Assembly: GCA_951812925.1 (NCBI GenBank) | Contig: OX638369.1 | Location: 29,934,392 to 29,998,391, forward strand | Direction of reading: 5' to 3' | DNA length: 64,000 bases | DNA from: Calliopum simillimum | Taxonomy: Eukaryota; Arthropoda; Insecta; Diptera; Lauxaniidae | Part shown: in pieces, positions 47,612-58,499 of the stretch | Numbering within the stretch: the first letter of the stretch is position 1 | Layout: each line of letters opens with the position of its first letter | Made by a program: the position numbers and the translations under genes | The notes under the pieces: generated by a model | Told to the model about the DNA's origin: nothing | Seen by the model: the letters and a program-made list of their open reading frames with translations, nothing else | Databases searched by the model: none

Positions 47612-49002
47612 CCCTCTCATGCCCGAATTAATTTGGGGGACTTAAAATTTTTTTGAGGCTATACAGTTGCAAATATAGACTTAAAGAACAAATAGTATTA
47701 ATTTCAAGGTCCTGCATATCCCAGTTTGGTCTCTAGAAGATGTTGCCTATAGGCAATATTGGGCATTGCTGGTAAATTTTGTAAAATAAAATTAATAAAC
47801 AATACAGCTGCTTTTTATCGTATGACTTACTGTTTCAGAGATATCCTTCAAAAACCAGTATTTTCGAAACCTTAACGGTTTTTGAAGAATATCTTTTAGA
47901 CCATGAGTGGCTCCAAAAAAATTTAATACGGTGTTTACAAAATCCAATTATCTTTTGAACGGTTTTTTAATTTTTTTTGTACGACTCCTCGTTAAAGGGT
48001 ATTCGCAATTTTAAAAGTAAGATATTTTAATATGAACTTATACGTAGCATTTACATAAAAAAACTGTGCACAACTTTTTAAATTGAGTTATCTCCTAAAC
48101 TATAAGCTACATGAAAACGTTTACATTTTTACATAGGAAATTTCCTGTGTTACAAAATTGTGGAGAAAAATTTTTCTGTAGATGTTTGCGTTAGCGAGAT
48201 ATTTGCAAAAAACTGATTTTAGCGACCTTTGAGTCTGAATAACTTTTTATGCTCACAATGGACTTCAATGGACTTTTTACACATTATTCATTATGCTTTA
48301 ATAAAGACAATTCCGGTGAAAAAATTCACTTGGAATTATTTCGCACAGCAGCTCTTTTTTCGTCTTATTTCCTGGGCTATTTATCAAAAATCTCGTTTTC
48401 TATTTTTTGTTCAATTTCATTTTCCATGTCTTTGTGAATATGCTCTCCAGAAAATTCGCTTCAATATTTTCACCTCTGTCATTGGGTTGTTGAGGGTTTT
48501 TTTCAATGTTATTCTGAAATTTTACTATATTTTGCTTATTTTTCTGTTGCACTCTCCGTCAGAGGAGTTTTCCCAATCAAACTAACATAATTTTATGATT
48601 TTAAGGAAAAGATCCCTAATGCAAAAGATAAAATTATTCAAAATATATCCATTATTGCGCAATGTTGCCCATAGGCAACATTGACTGTAGAAAACTACTG
48701 AGGAACAACTAAGACCTTTTTTGTGCAATTATTTTATTTTTCTGATTCTCTTATATGTTTTTAGTTATTTTATGTCGTCTTTGATTTAAATTTAAGTATA
48801 TATTGATTTTTAATTACATGAATGGACATAGCAAAGAACATAATTCAAATGATAATGCTGATGCAGGTAAATTTATTAATAAGCAAGCAACATATATCAA
48901 ACTATTAAGCAAAATTCGTAATTGACAAAAAAATTAGAAAATAATGGAGTTTGTGGCGTAAATACACAATGTTACTTATAGTCAACAATGGGCATGAAAG
49001 GG
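47612..49002. mobile_element. 1.39-kb piggyBac-type non-autonomous element
   Basis: Left end CCCTCTCATGCCC and right end GGGCATGAAAGGG are inverted with one mismatch in 13. TTAA lies directly outside both ends (47608-47611, 49003-49006), the canonical piggyBac target. Sub-terminal palindromes TTGCCTATAGGCAA (47743-47756) and TGTTGCCCATAGGCAACA (48663-48680) and a degenerate third copy near the right end (GTTACTTATAGTCAACA) are probably transposase-binding repeats. There is no transposase frame; an open 118-codon frame (48229-48585) has no family resemblance. It splits the right arm of repeat T, so it is younger than that repeat. Confidence 0.9.
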
Positions 49003-49100
49003 TTAACTCCTCAGGAACATAATTTAGACCCCTCCTCAAGTACAATTTTTTGTTAGTCTAAGTTTCCTATGACCTTCCAGAAGCTTCCTAATCTTGACAT
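49003..49100. repeat. Repeat T, right arm, distal part
   Basis: TTTTTTGTTAGTCTAAGTTT and CCTATGACCTTCCAGAAGCT reverse-complement the outer part of the left arm at 44490-44540. With the MITE removed, the arm joins cleanly at one TTAA. Confidence 0.75.
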
Positions 49101-50085
49101 TTACTACCTAATACCAACTTTAAAAATATTCTTACATAAGTACAAAAAAACTTAATTAAAGTATGTTTGAAATGCTCAATTGCAAATCATTTAAGTTTTT
49201 AAAATACTGAGTGTGATTCAAAACTTAAGTTTGTCTAATTTACTTCTCTTGCAAACAAAGCCATTTAATGATATTATGGCGCAGTTGGATTATAAAATTC
49301 CTTAGTAAAACAGCCTGCAATGCTAGTGTCCACTTTCAATTGATTTCTTAATTTGGCATTTTTTGTCGATGTCAAGAGGCCAACAAAAAGCAACGATATC
49401 ATAAAAGAAAAAAAAAATGTTTTTCCTAAACAAAAATAGCCACCAAATTGAGTAAAATAAAAGCTTCATCTCCCCTGCCACTTACTTAGCTACCGTGTTG
49501 TACATTTCATGCCTATCACAGTGATGGTAATAGTGATCACGATGATGATGAACCCATGCAACGTTACATTCACTTGACTTGACTTCAGCGCAGTTGTTAG
49601 CGGCGCTGCATGTGGAAGAAACAACACGCGAACATAAGTTGCTTTCTTTTGTTGCATTATTACTGTTGTGACTTGAGTTGTCCATGTGCACTTTGTGTTG
49701 GTGTATTGTCTAAAAATATCACAGCAACAGCAGCAACGCATTGGCAACGCAACGTTTCTGATTACGTTACGCATGATGACGTATCTACTTTTTGGCTGCT
49801 ACCAGCAACTATTACTCAAGCAGCGCATTAAACGCTCTGAACTCAATCACATTAGTGGAAGAATTTCTTACAATTGAATTGACAATGCTTTGATGAGTTT
49901 TATGCGTTGATTTAAACGTGAAGTTATGGTTTTTTTTTGGGTTGAAAAATAGATTTTTGATATAAAATTTTATATCGTTCAAGATTTTCTGAAATTTTTC
50001 AAATCCAACCACTATCTATTAGAATTGCCATTTTATAATCTCAATAAAGATAAAAGTATCGTTCGAGATCAAATTATTTATACTA
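49101..50085. other. Single-copy-looking block
   Basis: CAG/GCA runs and a patch of mixed composition lie at 49500-49800, with overlapping 60-95 codon frames on both strands. None resembles a known protein. Confidence 0.45.
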
Positions 50086-50088
50086 GAA

Positions 50089-50443
50089 CCACCCAATGGT
50101 CAAAATTTGACCACAAATGTATTAAATAATTTTGGTACATTTTGGACAGTTTTAGTACTTTTTTACTATTTAGTACAAAATAGAAAAGCTCATCTCTGGT
50201 ACAATGACAAATGTGAAACGAAAAGAAAAGTAGAGCATAAAATCAGTGCTAGTCAGATTTTTGACTTTCTCCTTGTGCTGTATCCTGAAAAATGCAAATT
50301 TTACATGGCTTAATGGCAAAATAGTAAAATAATTATAACTTTGTGAACATTTACTCACAAATACCTTTCTAATGGTGTACAATTTAAAGTCGTGCTCTAT
50401 TTCTAACATAGTAAAAAAGGTAGGACAAATTTTTGTCTTGCGT
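50089..50443. repeat. Interspersed repeat S, copy 2 (inverse of 25104-25490)
   Basis: Begins CCCAATGGTCAAAATTTGAC and ends GGTAGGACAAATTTTTGTCT then TGCGT. Intermediate landmarks GTACAAAATAGAAAAGCTCA and CATAGTAAAAAAGGTAGG match copy 1 inverted. The shared outer phrases define the unit as roughly 355-390 bp. Confidence 0.8.
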
Positions 50444-51100
50444 ACCTATCAATATATAGATTAGCTATTCAATGCCTAGCGTAAGCTTAAAAAGTTAGAA
50501 ATTCAGTTTTTTCCCTATAATTCGTCAGGGGTATATTTTATACTCAACCTCTTACGAAATTTTTTTTTGCTATTCTAGGCCTCTTCTATCACCTCTTAGA
50601 AGTTACGTAACGTTAACGTTATACTTATAGTCTATTGATTAGGTCCTAAAAATCATGGCAAAAACGAACTATGAAGTTTATGGGAATTGGTAAATGGGTG
50701 TTTTAAGAGGAAAATAGCGAAGAGTGCTATTAAACTAGAGGGTGGAAATCGGAAAGGGGGATGGTGGGGTGATTAAAGAGCACCCTTTATCATTTTTTCA
50801 ATGATATCTAGCGAACGAAGCAAAATTTCGAAATGCTTCATAGGAGAGTTTTTGCAGAGAATTTAATTTCCCATCAAAATAGATTATTTAAAATTTTTTT
50901 TAAAAAATGGCTTATTCTCGTGTTTTTTCACTCATTTTTCCTATAATTTTTTTAGTGTCAGAGATAGGCAAAAACATTGGAGAATATGACAAAATAAGAT
51001 TACATTTTCTTTTGAAATATTTTATTAAAAAATTTTTTAGTTTAAAAATTGACCGAAATATGGCCGCATACTCGAACATAGAAATTTCGTTTATGCGCTC
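50444..51100. other. Unassigned A+T-rich DNA
   Basis: No gene or clear repeat. It includes a TAACGTTAACGTTA palindrome near 50609. Confidence 0.45.
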
Positions 51101-51102
51101 GG

Positions 51103-51361
51103 AAAAACGGTTTTTACATAAAACTAAGGCGTCTTACAAAAAAAGTGCATAAGGCAAAAAATGCTTTAAAATGTCCAAAAAATACGTATAATTTTTTTCA
51201 GAATTTTTGGGAACTATTTCTAATTGGGCAAAAGGTAACATATTAAAAAAGTTCCAAAAAATTCTGTTAAAACTCACACGTATCCTTAGGACGAATCTAA
51301 AAATTTTTTTGGTCCATTCACTTTTTTGGTTAGATGCCTTGGTTTTGAGTAAAAACCGTTT
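51103..51361. mobile_element. Foldback MITE (AAAACCGGTTTTTTACTC type), copy 2
   Basis: Left end AAAAACGGTTTTTACATAAA, AAGGCGTCTTAC and right end GGTTAGATGCCTTGGTTTTG, AGTAAAAACCGTTTT are inverted. Internal AAAAAATACGTATAATTTTT, TTCAGAATTTTTGGG and AAAAAATTCTGTTAAAACTC match the element at 6943-7203. Confidence 0.75.
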
Positions 51362-51995
51362 TGTTCCTTTTTATACGTATAACATAATCAATAGACTATT
51401 ATTGATTCACTAAATCTAGAATAGAGCTGCCATTTTTCATTCGATCTTGCTTGAAATTTTCGATATTGATCTCTATTGTTAAGTGTCAATTGTTATGTTT
51501 TTGAGGTAAGGTGCCATTTGAAATGATATAAGGCACAATACTTCCAACTACCTGTCTAAGATTTGTTTCCCTTAAAATGTCGCACCCGTTATAGAAACAA
51601 TTTGATTTCTTTTAAATACTTACGTACTTTCTTCTTCGTTAAGTGGGAGGTCAATTAAGTTTATGAAGAAATGACATTCAAAAATACAAACCAAATTAAA
51701 AATCGTAACGGGTTGGACACTGTTAATAAACTCACAACAGTTCGTATACAAAAACATGCTTGCATGTCATTGATTGACGTTAATGGTAGTCTTTGGAGTT
51801 TCATGCAATGTCACACCATTTACGTTTTTATGTTATTTTTATTTAACATGTAATTATAAAATATATATTATTCAATAAATACTAAAAACTAACTAGAAAT
51901 AAATTAAAAAAAATACTTTTGTATTAAGGCTAGTGCGTTATGGGTGTGACACACACATAGGCGATTGCTAAATTCACAGAATTTCAACACACGCG
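51362..51995. other. 3' flank of the piggyBac-like gene
   Basis: No second gene is seen. On the minus strand an AATAAA signal occurs at 51838-51843, about 150 bases past the stop codon, and could serve as the polyadenylation signal. No CCC-ended terminal repeat next to a TTAA is visible here. Confidence 0.45.
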
Positions 51996-53750
51996 CTACA
52001 TGATTTCATCCTCAGCTTCATAATCGTCAAATGTTGCACAGCTTTCACAGTATACATTCAAGTGTTCCATACAAATGCGCTTATTGCAATGCGCGCAACA
52101 AAATTTGGTTTTCCTATCCTTTTTTCTTGGGCATAAATCACATCTGCCAGTGCCATGTTTCATACGTTTCGCAGCCACTACCGCCTCGTCATTTTCACCC
52201 AAATGTGAAGCAATACGTTTTCGTATATTCCTAAAAATGCGAGAATTTTGTTTTCTTTCCGCAAGAAACTCCTTAATTAATTCCAAACCCAGCTGACGCA
52301 GAAATTCCTTACGGAGACTTATATCGGACTCTGGACTATTGCATGTATGCACTATGGCGCTATTAATGCCGGCAATATTTAGTAGCGAATAAAAAACCGT
52401 AAGCGACCAGCGCTTGCTATTTCTGGAGACATCATAATACGCAGAGAGTTGATCGACGCTGTCAACTGCGCCTTTGGTGCCTTCATAAAATGTCAGCATC
52501 TCCGCCTTATGCTCTGCCCCTGTTGAGGCGTCAATACGCGAGTCCTGGTGCAGTGACGATAGCAGCGTTATATGTTTGCTGCGCTTTGGAACATAGGATA
52601 ATATTGTGAGATCTGCTTGAAAACCAAATATATTGCTATAGGTACGTCTGCCCTTGGCATAAAACTTTTCGGGCACTTGTGGCTTATTTTTACCTACCGC
52701 ACAAACTGTGGTCAACTGGTGCTCATGCAGTAGCTTAAGCACTGTGTTGTAATCGCCAAGCCAGCTGCTGCCAAATGTGACATTTCTTTTGCTGCCACTT
52801 ATTGGCGCTATAAGTCTTTCGATCACATCCTGTGGCTTGTTATTTAACATACCATGGGACTCTGCTACTTCTTGGCACCCTGTATATAATTCCATATTGA
52901 GCGTATAAAATGTTTTTGCATCTGCCAGCACAAAACTTCTGAGACCAAAACGCGCTGGCTTCTTGGGCATATACTGTCGAAAGCCACATTTACCATGAAA
53001 TTTATCCAATTTCTCATCAATTGTACAATATTCTGTGGGCACATAAGCCGACTTACAGTTTTCGACAAATTTTGAAAAGAGCTCTCTTATTGCCGCCAAC
53101 TTATCGGTTTTCTGACGCTCTGCTCTTGTATCGATATCATCAAATCGTAGGCAATTTTGTAAAAAGTGAAATCTCTGTTGTGTCATGGTAATGTGAAAGA
53201 TTTCAATACCCGTGCCATCTGTTCTCCAGAGATTTTCTGCACGCTGTCTATTGGATTTAAATATGCCTGCTAGATAGAGAAGACCAATGAGAGCTTTTAT
53301 TTCGCTTAAGCTGGTTGTTTTCATAAATGGATAATTCTTCTGCGCTTGAGAATTCAAAACGGTGCTTTTGATTTTTTTGTTCGTACAATCGACAATTAAT
53401 TGCAGCATTTCTGTGTTCATGAAATAGTCCCAACATTCTAGCGGAGTTTTGCGCTTCTTTACAACATCTCTTACCCCTGGTAACTGTGATTTTATATTTA
53501 GTGTTTGTGTTCTACCTACTGCTTTTCTCCATTTTGTCTTTTTATCTCTACCTAAGTAATAATTTCTTCCTTTGTATTCTTCGGTTTCTTCAAGATCTGA
53601 AACTTCTTCGCTTTCAGCGTCATCTGTGCTTGTTTCTGCCCACGTTTCACTTAGATGATCTTCCTCATGTTGACTATCTGAGGAATATTCTTCCATTGCT
53701 TCTATATCGTTTTCATCACATAAATGTGCTAAGCGCTTTTGAATTTCCAT
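51996..53750 (-). CDS. piggyBac-family transposase-like protein, catalytic triad altered
   Basis: A single uninterrupted 584-codon frame of the DDE_Tnp_1_7 (piggyBac) family, about the usual length. Residues 10-60 are acidic (EEYSSDSQHEEDHLSE and EEVSDLEETEE), as in other family members. The catalytic core spans roughly 105-470. The first Asp is D245 in YCTIDEKLDKFHGKC, and the third-Asp region is KGAVDSVDQ (D430, D433) followed by SKRWSLTVFYSLLNIAGINS. At the expected second Asp, family members have an NxTxDN-W motif; here the text is NVTFGSSWLGD, with Gly326 in that place. The C-terminal cysteine-rich domain (C537-C571: CDLC, CCAHC, CMEH, CESC) is complete and should still bind DNA. An intact frame amid decayed repeats, with a lost catalytic residue and no visible TTAA ends, suggests host co-option. 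A recently inactivated element copy remains possible. Confidence 0.92.
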   Translation of the reverse strand: MEIQKRLAHLCDENDIEAMEEYSSDSQHEEDHLSETWAETSTDDAESEEVSDLEETEEYKGRNYYLGRDKKTKWRKAVGRTQTLNIKSQLPGVRDVVKKRKTPLECWDYFMNTEMLQLIVDCTNKKIKSTVLNSQAQKNYPFMKTTSLSEIKALIGLLYLAGIFKSNRQRAENLWRTDGTGIEIFHITMTQQRFHFLQNCLRFDDIDTRAERQKTDKLAAIRELFSKFVENCKSAYVPTEYCTIDEKLDKFHGKCGFRQYMPKKPARFGLRSFVLADAKTFYTLNMELYTGCQEVAESHGMLNNKPQDVIERLIAPISGSKRNVTFGSSWLGDYNTVLKLLHEHQLTTVCAVGKNKPQVPEKFYAKGRRTYSNIFGFQADLTILSYVPKRSKHITLLSSLHQDSRIDASTGAEHKAEMLTFYEGTKGAVDSVDQLSAYYDVSRNSKRWSLTVFYSLLNIAGINSAIVHTCNSPESDISLRKEFLRQLGLELIKEFLAERKQNSRIFRNIRKRIASHLGENDEAVVAAKRMKHGTGRCDLCPRKKDRKTKFCCAHCNKRICMEHLNVYCESCATFDDYEAEDEIM

Positions 53751-53902
53751 GTTTGGAGAGCACTGTTTTAACTGAAATGAGATTTATTCATGTAAATGGT
53801 GATATTTTTTTTGATTGCTTCTGCATCAGGCTATCTTTTGCGTATAGTCGGAATGTATTGAAAATTAACAGAAAAGTCTTTAAGACACAAGCAGAGTGTG
53901 CA
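53751..53902. promoter_or_regulatory. 5' flank of the piggyBac-like gene, possible 3' splice site
   Basis: On the minus strand, upstream of the ATG, the text runs AAATCTCATTTCAG then TTAAAACAGTGCTC before ATG. The CATTTCAG could be an acceptor for an untranslated first exon, but the pyrimidine tract is weak. No TATA box is evident. The segment ends at the next foldback element. Confidence 0.2.
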
Positions 53903-54967
53903 CCCAATGTGCACAAAAACGGATGAGGATCCGTTTCGAATCCGTTACGAGTTCATAAAGGTATAAAAAACGTAATCCGCGGTAACGGATCCATTTCGAA
54001 CTCGTAACGTACATCAAAAACGAATTCAAAACGCTTTGTTTGGATAAAAAAAAAACATTTTGAAGCGCTTATTAGCGATTAAAAAAAAAAAAAATAAATT
54101 CCGCAGTGCGGGCCCGTTTCGAATCCGAAACTTATGTAAAAACGAATTCAAAACGGATTTGCTTTTGAATATGATAATGCTGTACATTTACAGAAAAAAA
54201 CCGTTTTGATGCGCTTATTAGCAATTAAAAAATAATAAAAAGAAAAAAAAGGAAGAAAAATAAAGGGTAAAAATCCACCTCTGGTAGGATTCGAACCTGG
54301 GCAAATCCGTTTCGATTCCGTAAATACTTCAAATACGAACTCAAAACGGATTTGCTATAATTAATTTTAATGATGATAAAAAAAATATTTTTGATTTGTT
54401 TTTTTTTTTTTTTTTTTTTTCAAACTCTGTTTGAAAAAATGTTTTTGATTCCAAATTTGAGTATATAAAATTTTTTATCAAAAGAAGGGAAGAAAAACAA
54501 CACAGAATACTTATAAAAAAAACAACAGAAATTTGTTTAATATACAACATCAAATAAGTCTACATCAGATAAGTCAACATCATATCGGTCGATAGCCTAG
54601 TTGTGTAACGTGTCGTGTATAAAGGAGTAATACCCCGGGAGCCTGGGTTCGACTCCCGGCCGGGCTAGTATTTTTTTTTTGTTATTTTGTTTTTTTTTAA
54701 TTAAAAATAAGCGCTTCACCCTTTTTTCTTTTTTTTTTATAAGCAGCATTAACATTATTAAAAGCGAATCCGTTTTGAATTCGTTTTTGATGTACGTTAC
54801 AGGTTCGAAACGGATCCATAAAAGAAGAAAAAACGATTCGTTTTTTTTTTAGGAATCCTTCCCGCAAACGGATCAGTAACGGATACGTAACGGATTCCGT
54901 AACGGATAAAAAGAACGAAAATATGAACCCGTTACGGATCCGAAACGAGTCCGTTTGGCACACTGGG
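53903..54967. mobile_element. 1.07-kb foldback element, CCCARTGTG family, copy 3
   Basis: The left end CCCAATGTGCAC and right end GTTTGGCACACTGGG are inverted relatives of the two short MITEs at 3988 and 8807. CA flanks both sides (53901-53902, 54968-54969), again a 2-bp duplication. Inside are many copies of GGATCCGTTTCGAA/TTCGAAACGGATCC in both directions and the CTTCCCGCAAACGGATCAGT word of the short copies. It also carries a tRNA-like unit (54593-54680) and a lone B-box-like GGATTCGAACC (about 54283) on the opposite strand. It could be a long relative from which the short MITEs derive. Confidence 0.8.
54593..54680 (+). repeat. tRNA-like (Pol III-type) sequence with T-run
   Basis: TAGCCTAGTTGTG (54593) resembles an A box and GGTTCGACTCC (54646-54656) is a near-perfect B box within a T-arm that can pair (CTGGG with CCCGG). 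The 3' acceptor-like CCGGGCTA has no partner upstream, so a functional tRNA is unlikely. A run of ten T at 54671-54680 would terminate Pol III. It lies inside the 53903-54967 element. Confidence 0.6.
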
Positions 54968-55039
54968 CAGTCTATAACATCCAACACTATATAAATTTTT
55001 TAAATGGATTATTGCAAAAATTTTGTTCAATCTTAATTA

Positions 55040-55170
55040 AATTTTTCGGACATAACCCCCATTGGGACTACGTCCCCATGGCCAAAATGGGGATTATCAC
55101 CGAAAAATTTTTGGACATAATCCTAATTTACGAAATGGGGATTATGTCCGTTCGGATTATGTCCGGTAAC
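55040..55170. repeat. Cluster of inverted GGGGATTATGTCCG words
   Basis: CGGACATAACCCCCATT (55048), AATGGGGATTATCACCG (55086), TTGGACATAATCC (55111), AATGGGGATTATGTCCG (55134) and CGGATTATGTCCGG (55151) are related words in both directions within about 120 bp. They can form several alternative hairpins. Confidence 0.7.
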
Positions 55171-58100
55171 CTAAAATATGATATTATCATCTAAAACGTA
55201 AATTCGATAAATTCAATAGTATCAAATTGCATCTAAAATGTCTGAAAAACAACAAAACTGTTCCAATAATCGAAAAGTACCAAAGAGTCTATAGAAGTTG
55301 AATGGTATCGAAACAAATCAAAAAATTCAACTACTTATATTGAATAAGGTTGGAACTGGGGTTGTAACGAAGCTTCGCATCTACATATGCGGTACTTCGG
55401 CACGAAATCAAATCCCCGGCTCCAAAAAGGTTGATGCTGAAAAATGGAGATAGAACGGAGGTGGTGACATCTTAAAATGGAGAAGTCACTGCAAAACTGA
55501 CTTGACTTAGATCTCCAGTTGTTTTAAATCTTAAAATCACGAATTAGCACCATTACCAAGCTGGTTTAAAAATTCACTTTGTTTGGAATTCCGTTCCCAG
55601 GGCACCAAAAGTATCAAGTAAATTTTGGTTCATTTTGGAGAAGATTTGATGAATTCCAAATCATTTTGGAAACCGAAAAGCTCTTCAAAATATGAAAAAA
55701 TTTTTTGTTTTAAAATTTAAACCATTCAAGTTTTTAAATGAATTTTGAGCCGCAAAATTCAATCCGCAATTTATGTCTCCGCAAATTTTGTAATTTTGAA
55801 GATATTGGTGGAAAATTAAGATACAAAATGAAATAGCCAATATCTCCCAAATTACAGAATTTACTGAGAAACAATTCGGCAAAGGTTCAAAGTTGCAAAA
55901 ATCTGGGGGAAACTCCAGAAATAGATATCGAAATACATATATAAAAAAAGTTGGTGAAAACTGTTTGATAGTATCAAAAGGTATGGATAAAGCCATCAAA
56001 AGAGAAAACAAGAGACTAATGTCAAAAAATATAATGAATAAGAGTTAAATACTACCGAAAATAACATAGAAATTAAAAAAATTTTAAAGCAATCAAATAC
56101 TTAGTATCGAAAAAGTTAAAAACCATTAAATAAATAACATTTGAAACCATTGAAAAGGCCGAATAATGAGCTTTGAATAATAACAAATTTTGAAGTTAGT
56201 GTATGGTAACAAAAGTAAAACAGCCGATAAGAAACCATTTACACATATTGAAAAACACCGAAGAAGTCAATACAAAGTGTCAAAGAAAATCCAAAAGAAA
56301 CTTCGAATATTAGATAATTCATTAAAATTTTTGATAAAAAACCGCATTTACAGATAAAAAAAAAAATTTCGCTAATTTTCGGAAATTTTTTTTAATTTTT
56401 TCAGGATTTTAAAAATCTTACCGTGATATACGAAATAATAATATAGATTGTACAGCATTCAAAACAAAATCAAATAATGAACGAACTTATATAAATTTTT
56501 TTAAACCATTCTTATTAGAAGCTCGAAAACTCGAAAATTCCTAATTGTTTTGAAAGGGCCCATAGATTTTGGGCAAAATCACAAAAAAAATAAGTGTCTA
56601 GTCAAATCGAACACAGTACCATGACAAGAAGTTTCAGTGCGATCGGTGTTGGTTGACGTGAAAATTAGTTCGTTTTCAAGCTGAATCTGTCATATCACAG
56701 CAATTCAGCATAAGCATAAAGAATCTGCTAAGGAGCTATCTGATAGTACAAATGTTCGTGATGATATAGAGAAATTATGAAATAGCAAGACTTAGAGTGC
56801 AATGAAAAAACATAATTTTTTGGTGAAAACTATAAAATCTCCATCTTACCTATTTTTCTTAAATATCTCTATGCAGCGATCAATGACGTGGGGTTCGACA
56901 CAAAAATTATCCGTTAAAAAGCCCAAAAACGAAAATGGACATCCACACTACACAACTTTTGACTAAGAACTGAAAACTAAAAGCACATACTCGTACTAGA
57001 ACGCATACGATCGCTAGCGCAAAATTTCGTTGTGCACTACTGGCTGTAAGAAAAGAAAAATATCAGCATTTCAAGGTTGGCTGATTTACATGAGGTAAAG
57101 CACATGCCTCTTTGGGGCTACTAACAACAAAACAAAAGTTAATTTCATAACATGGTAAGATCATCAAACTTTTATTAACATTTCATATTAAAACAAGAAA
57201 ATTTATTTATTTTCTTTAGAACTTTTACCCCAGAAATTGAAGTTTTGATTTGAACCCTTTGTAGCGGCATTAAAAATTCTTTAATAAAAACGTCAGTTGC
57301 GTTATTTATTGAAATCAACATTTTGTGTTCGAAAAACTTTTTCTATAAAATAAAAATAAAACTTTTTTTTATTTTTTTTTTCTGTTCTAACCATATGTTA
57401 TGTTTGGCGCACACACGTCGTTGCATATCTATAGGGGAATATGGGGGCACTTGGTGTTACTCTTGTTTTGTTTTTTGTTGGTTTGTAAAGTACTTCAAGC
57501 GTGACGTGACGATACCATATACGAGTATAATGTTGAGTAGTTAGTTTATCATATTGTTCTGCTAAGTGAAGAAAGGTACTGCAAAAACCAGCATTGCTTC
57601 ATGTGCTTACCTTTTTAGGTCTTACACGTATTCTCTTGCAGACAAATTACCATCAGAATGTGAGGGTACTTGGTCCCCTTTATATGCACTAGCTTATAGC
57701 ACGCTTCTTTTATACTTAACAGCTGCAAGTCAAAGTTTACATCATTTTAATGTGCTAATAAAAATGCTTGAAAAGTGAGAAAATTTATCATAAGGAAATT
57801 GAAGCAATTAAATTAAGAAATTAAAAAATTCATTTCCCAAGATAAGCATTAGAATTTCTTTTTTTTTGAAACAAAGAGATTATTTGAAACTGAGCAAATT
57901 TTCATAAGAAATTATTATATTTAGTGCAACTCGAGATATTTGGTCATTTAGAGAAAACTTTATCATATACGAGTATCGGGACTTAAAAGAATTCTTTAGA
58001 TTCAAGTTTTTCCTAGAACATAAGCATTGTATTCATTTCTTTTGTGACACTATTGCACTGTTCTTCAGTATAGTTCATAATCATGTACATAGAGTAACAG

Positions 58101-58499
58101 ATATGAATGCATACCGCCCCCAAAATTAATTTGTACTCTGTACAAACGGAAGTGAGTGCATTAGTGTCATCGAATATACCCATGTATATTTTCGAACTGA
58201 AGTGAGTAAAATTAATTCTTTTGAGTGCAGTTATGTTATCGATTATATGACGGATATGAATACCATGTACACTAAATGTGCAAAATTGTGATATTGTTTG
58301 CTCCCTTCCATTTCCTGAAAAAAGATATTTCAAAAAAAAAAAAATAAAAAATCAGGTATTCGTAGAAGAAAAAACCCAGCCGGCTTTCGATCAAAGGTTG
58401 AAAAATGGAATAAAAAAAGGGAAATCGCTTTTACTGCCCGTTACTTCGAAACTGTTGATTTTTTCGTAATGTTCTTGAGTCAACTTTTATCGAGAATGA
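55171..58499. other. A+T-rich DNA, no gene supported
   Basis: Frames are short (the longest is 108 codons on the minus strand at 55685-56011) and without family resemblance. A pseudo-periodic run of AAAATTTC/CCAAATT words marks 55580-55900. Nothing else is recognised. Confidence 0.45.

Noticed and set aside
48229..48585. 118-codon frame as a piggyBac transposase remnant
   Set aside because: It has no DDD motif, cysteine-rich domain or other family feature; it is hydrophobic and T-run-derived.
51900..53905. piggyBac terminal repeats around the 584-codon gene
   Set aside because: A TTAA followed by GGCTAGTGCG near 51924 was examined, but no inverted partner was found on the other side and it lacks the CCC start.
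54593..54668. Functional tRNA gene
   Set aside because: A good B box and T-arm are present, but no 5' acceptor strand pairs with CCGGGCT and the anticodon arm is not formed.
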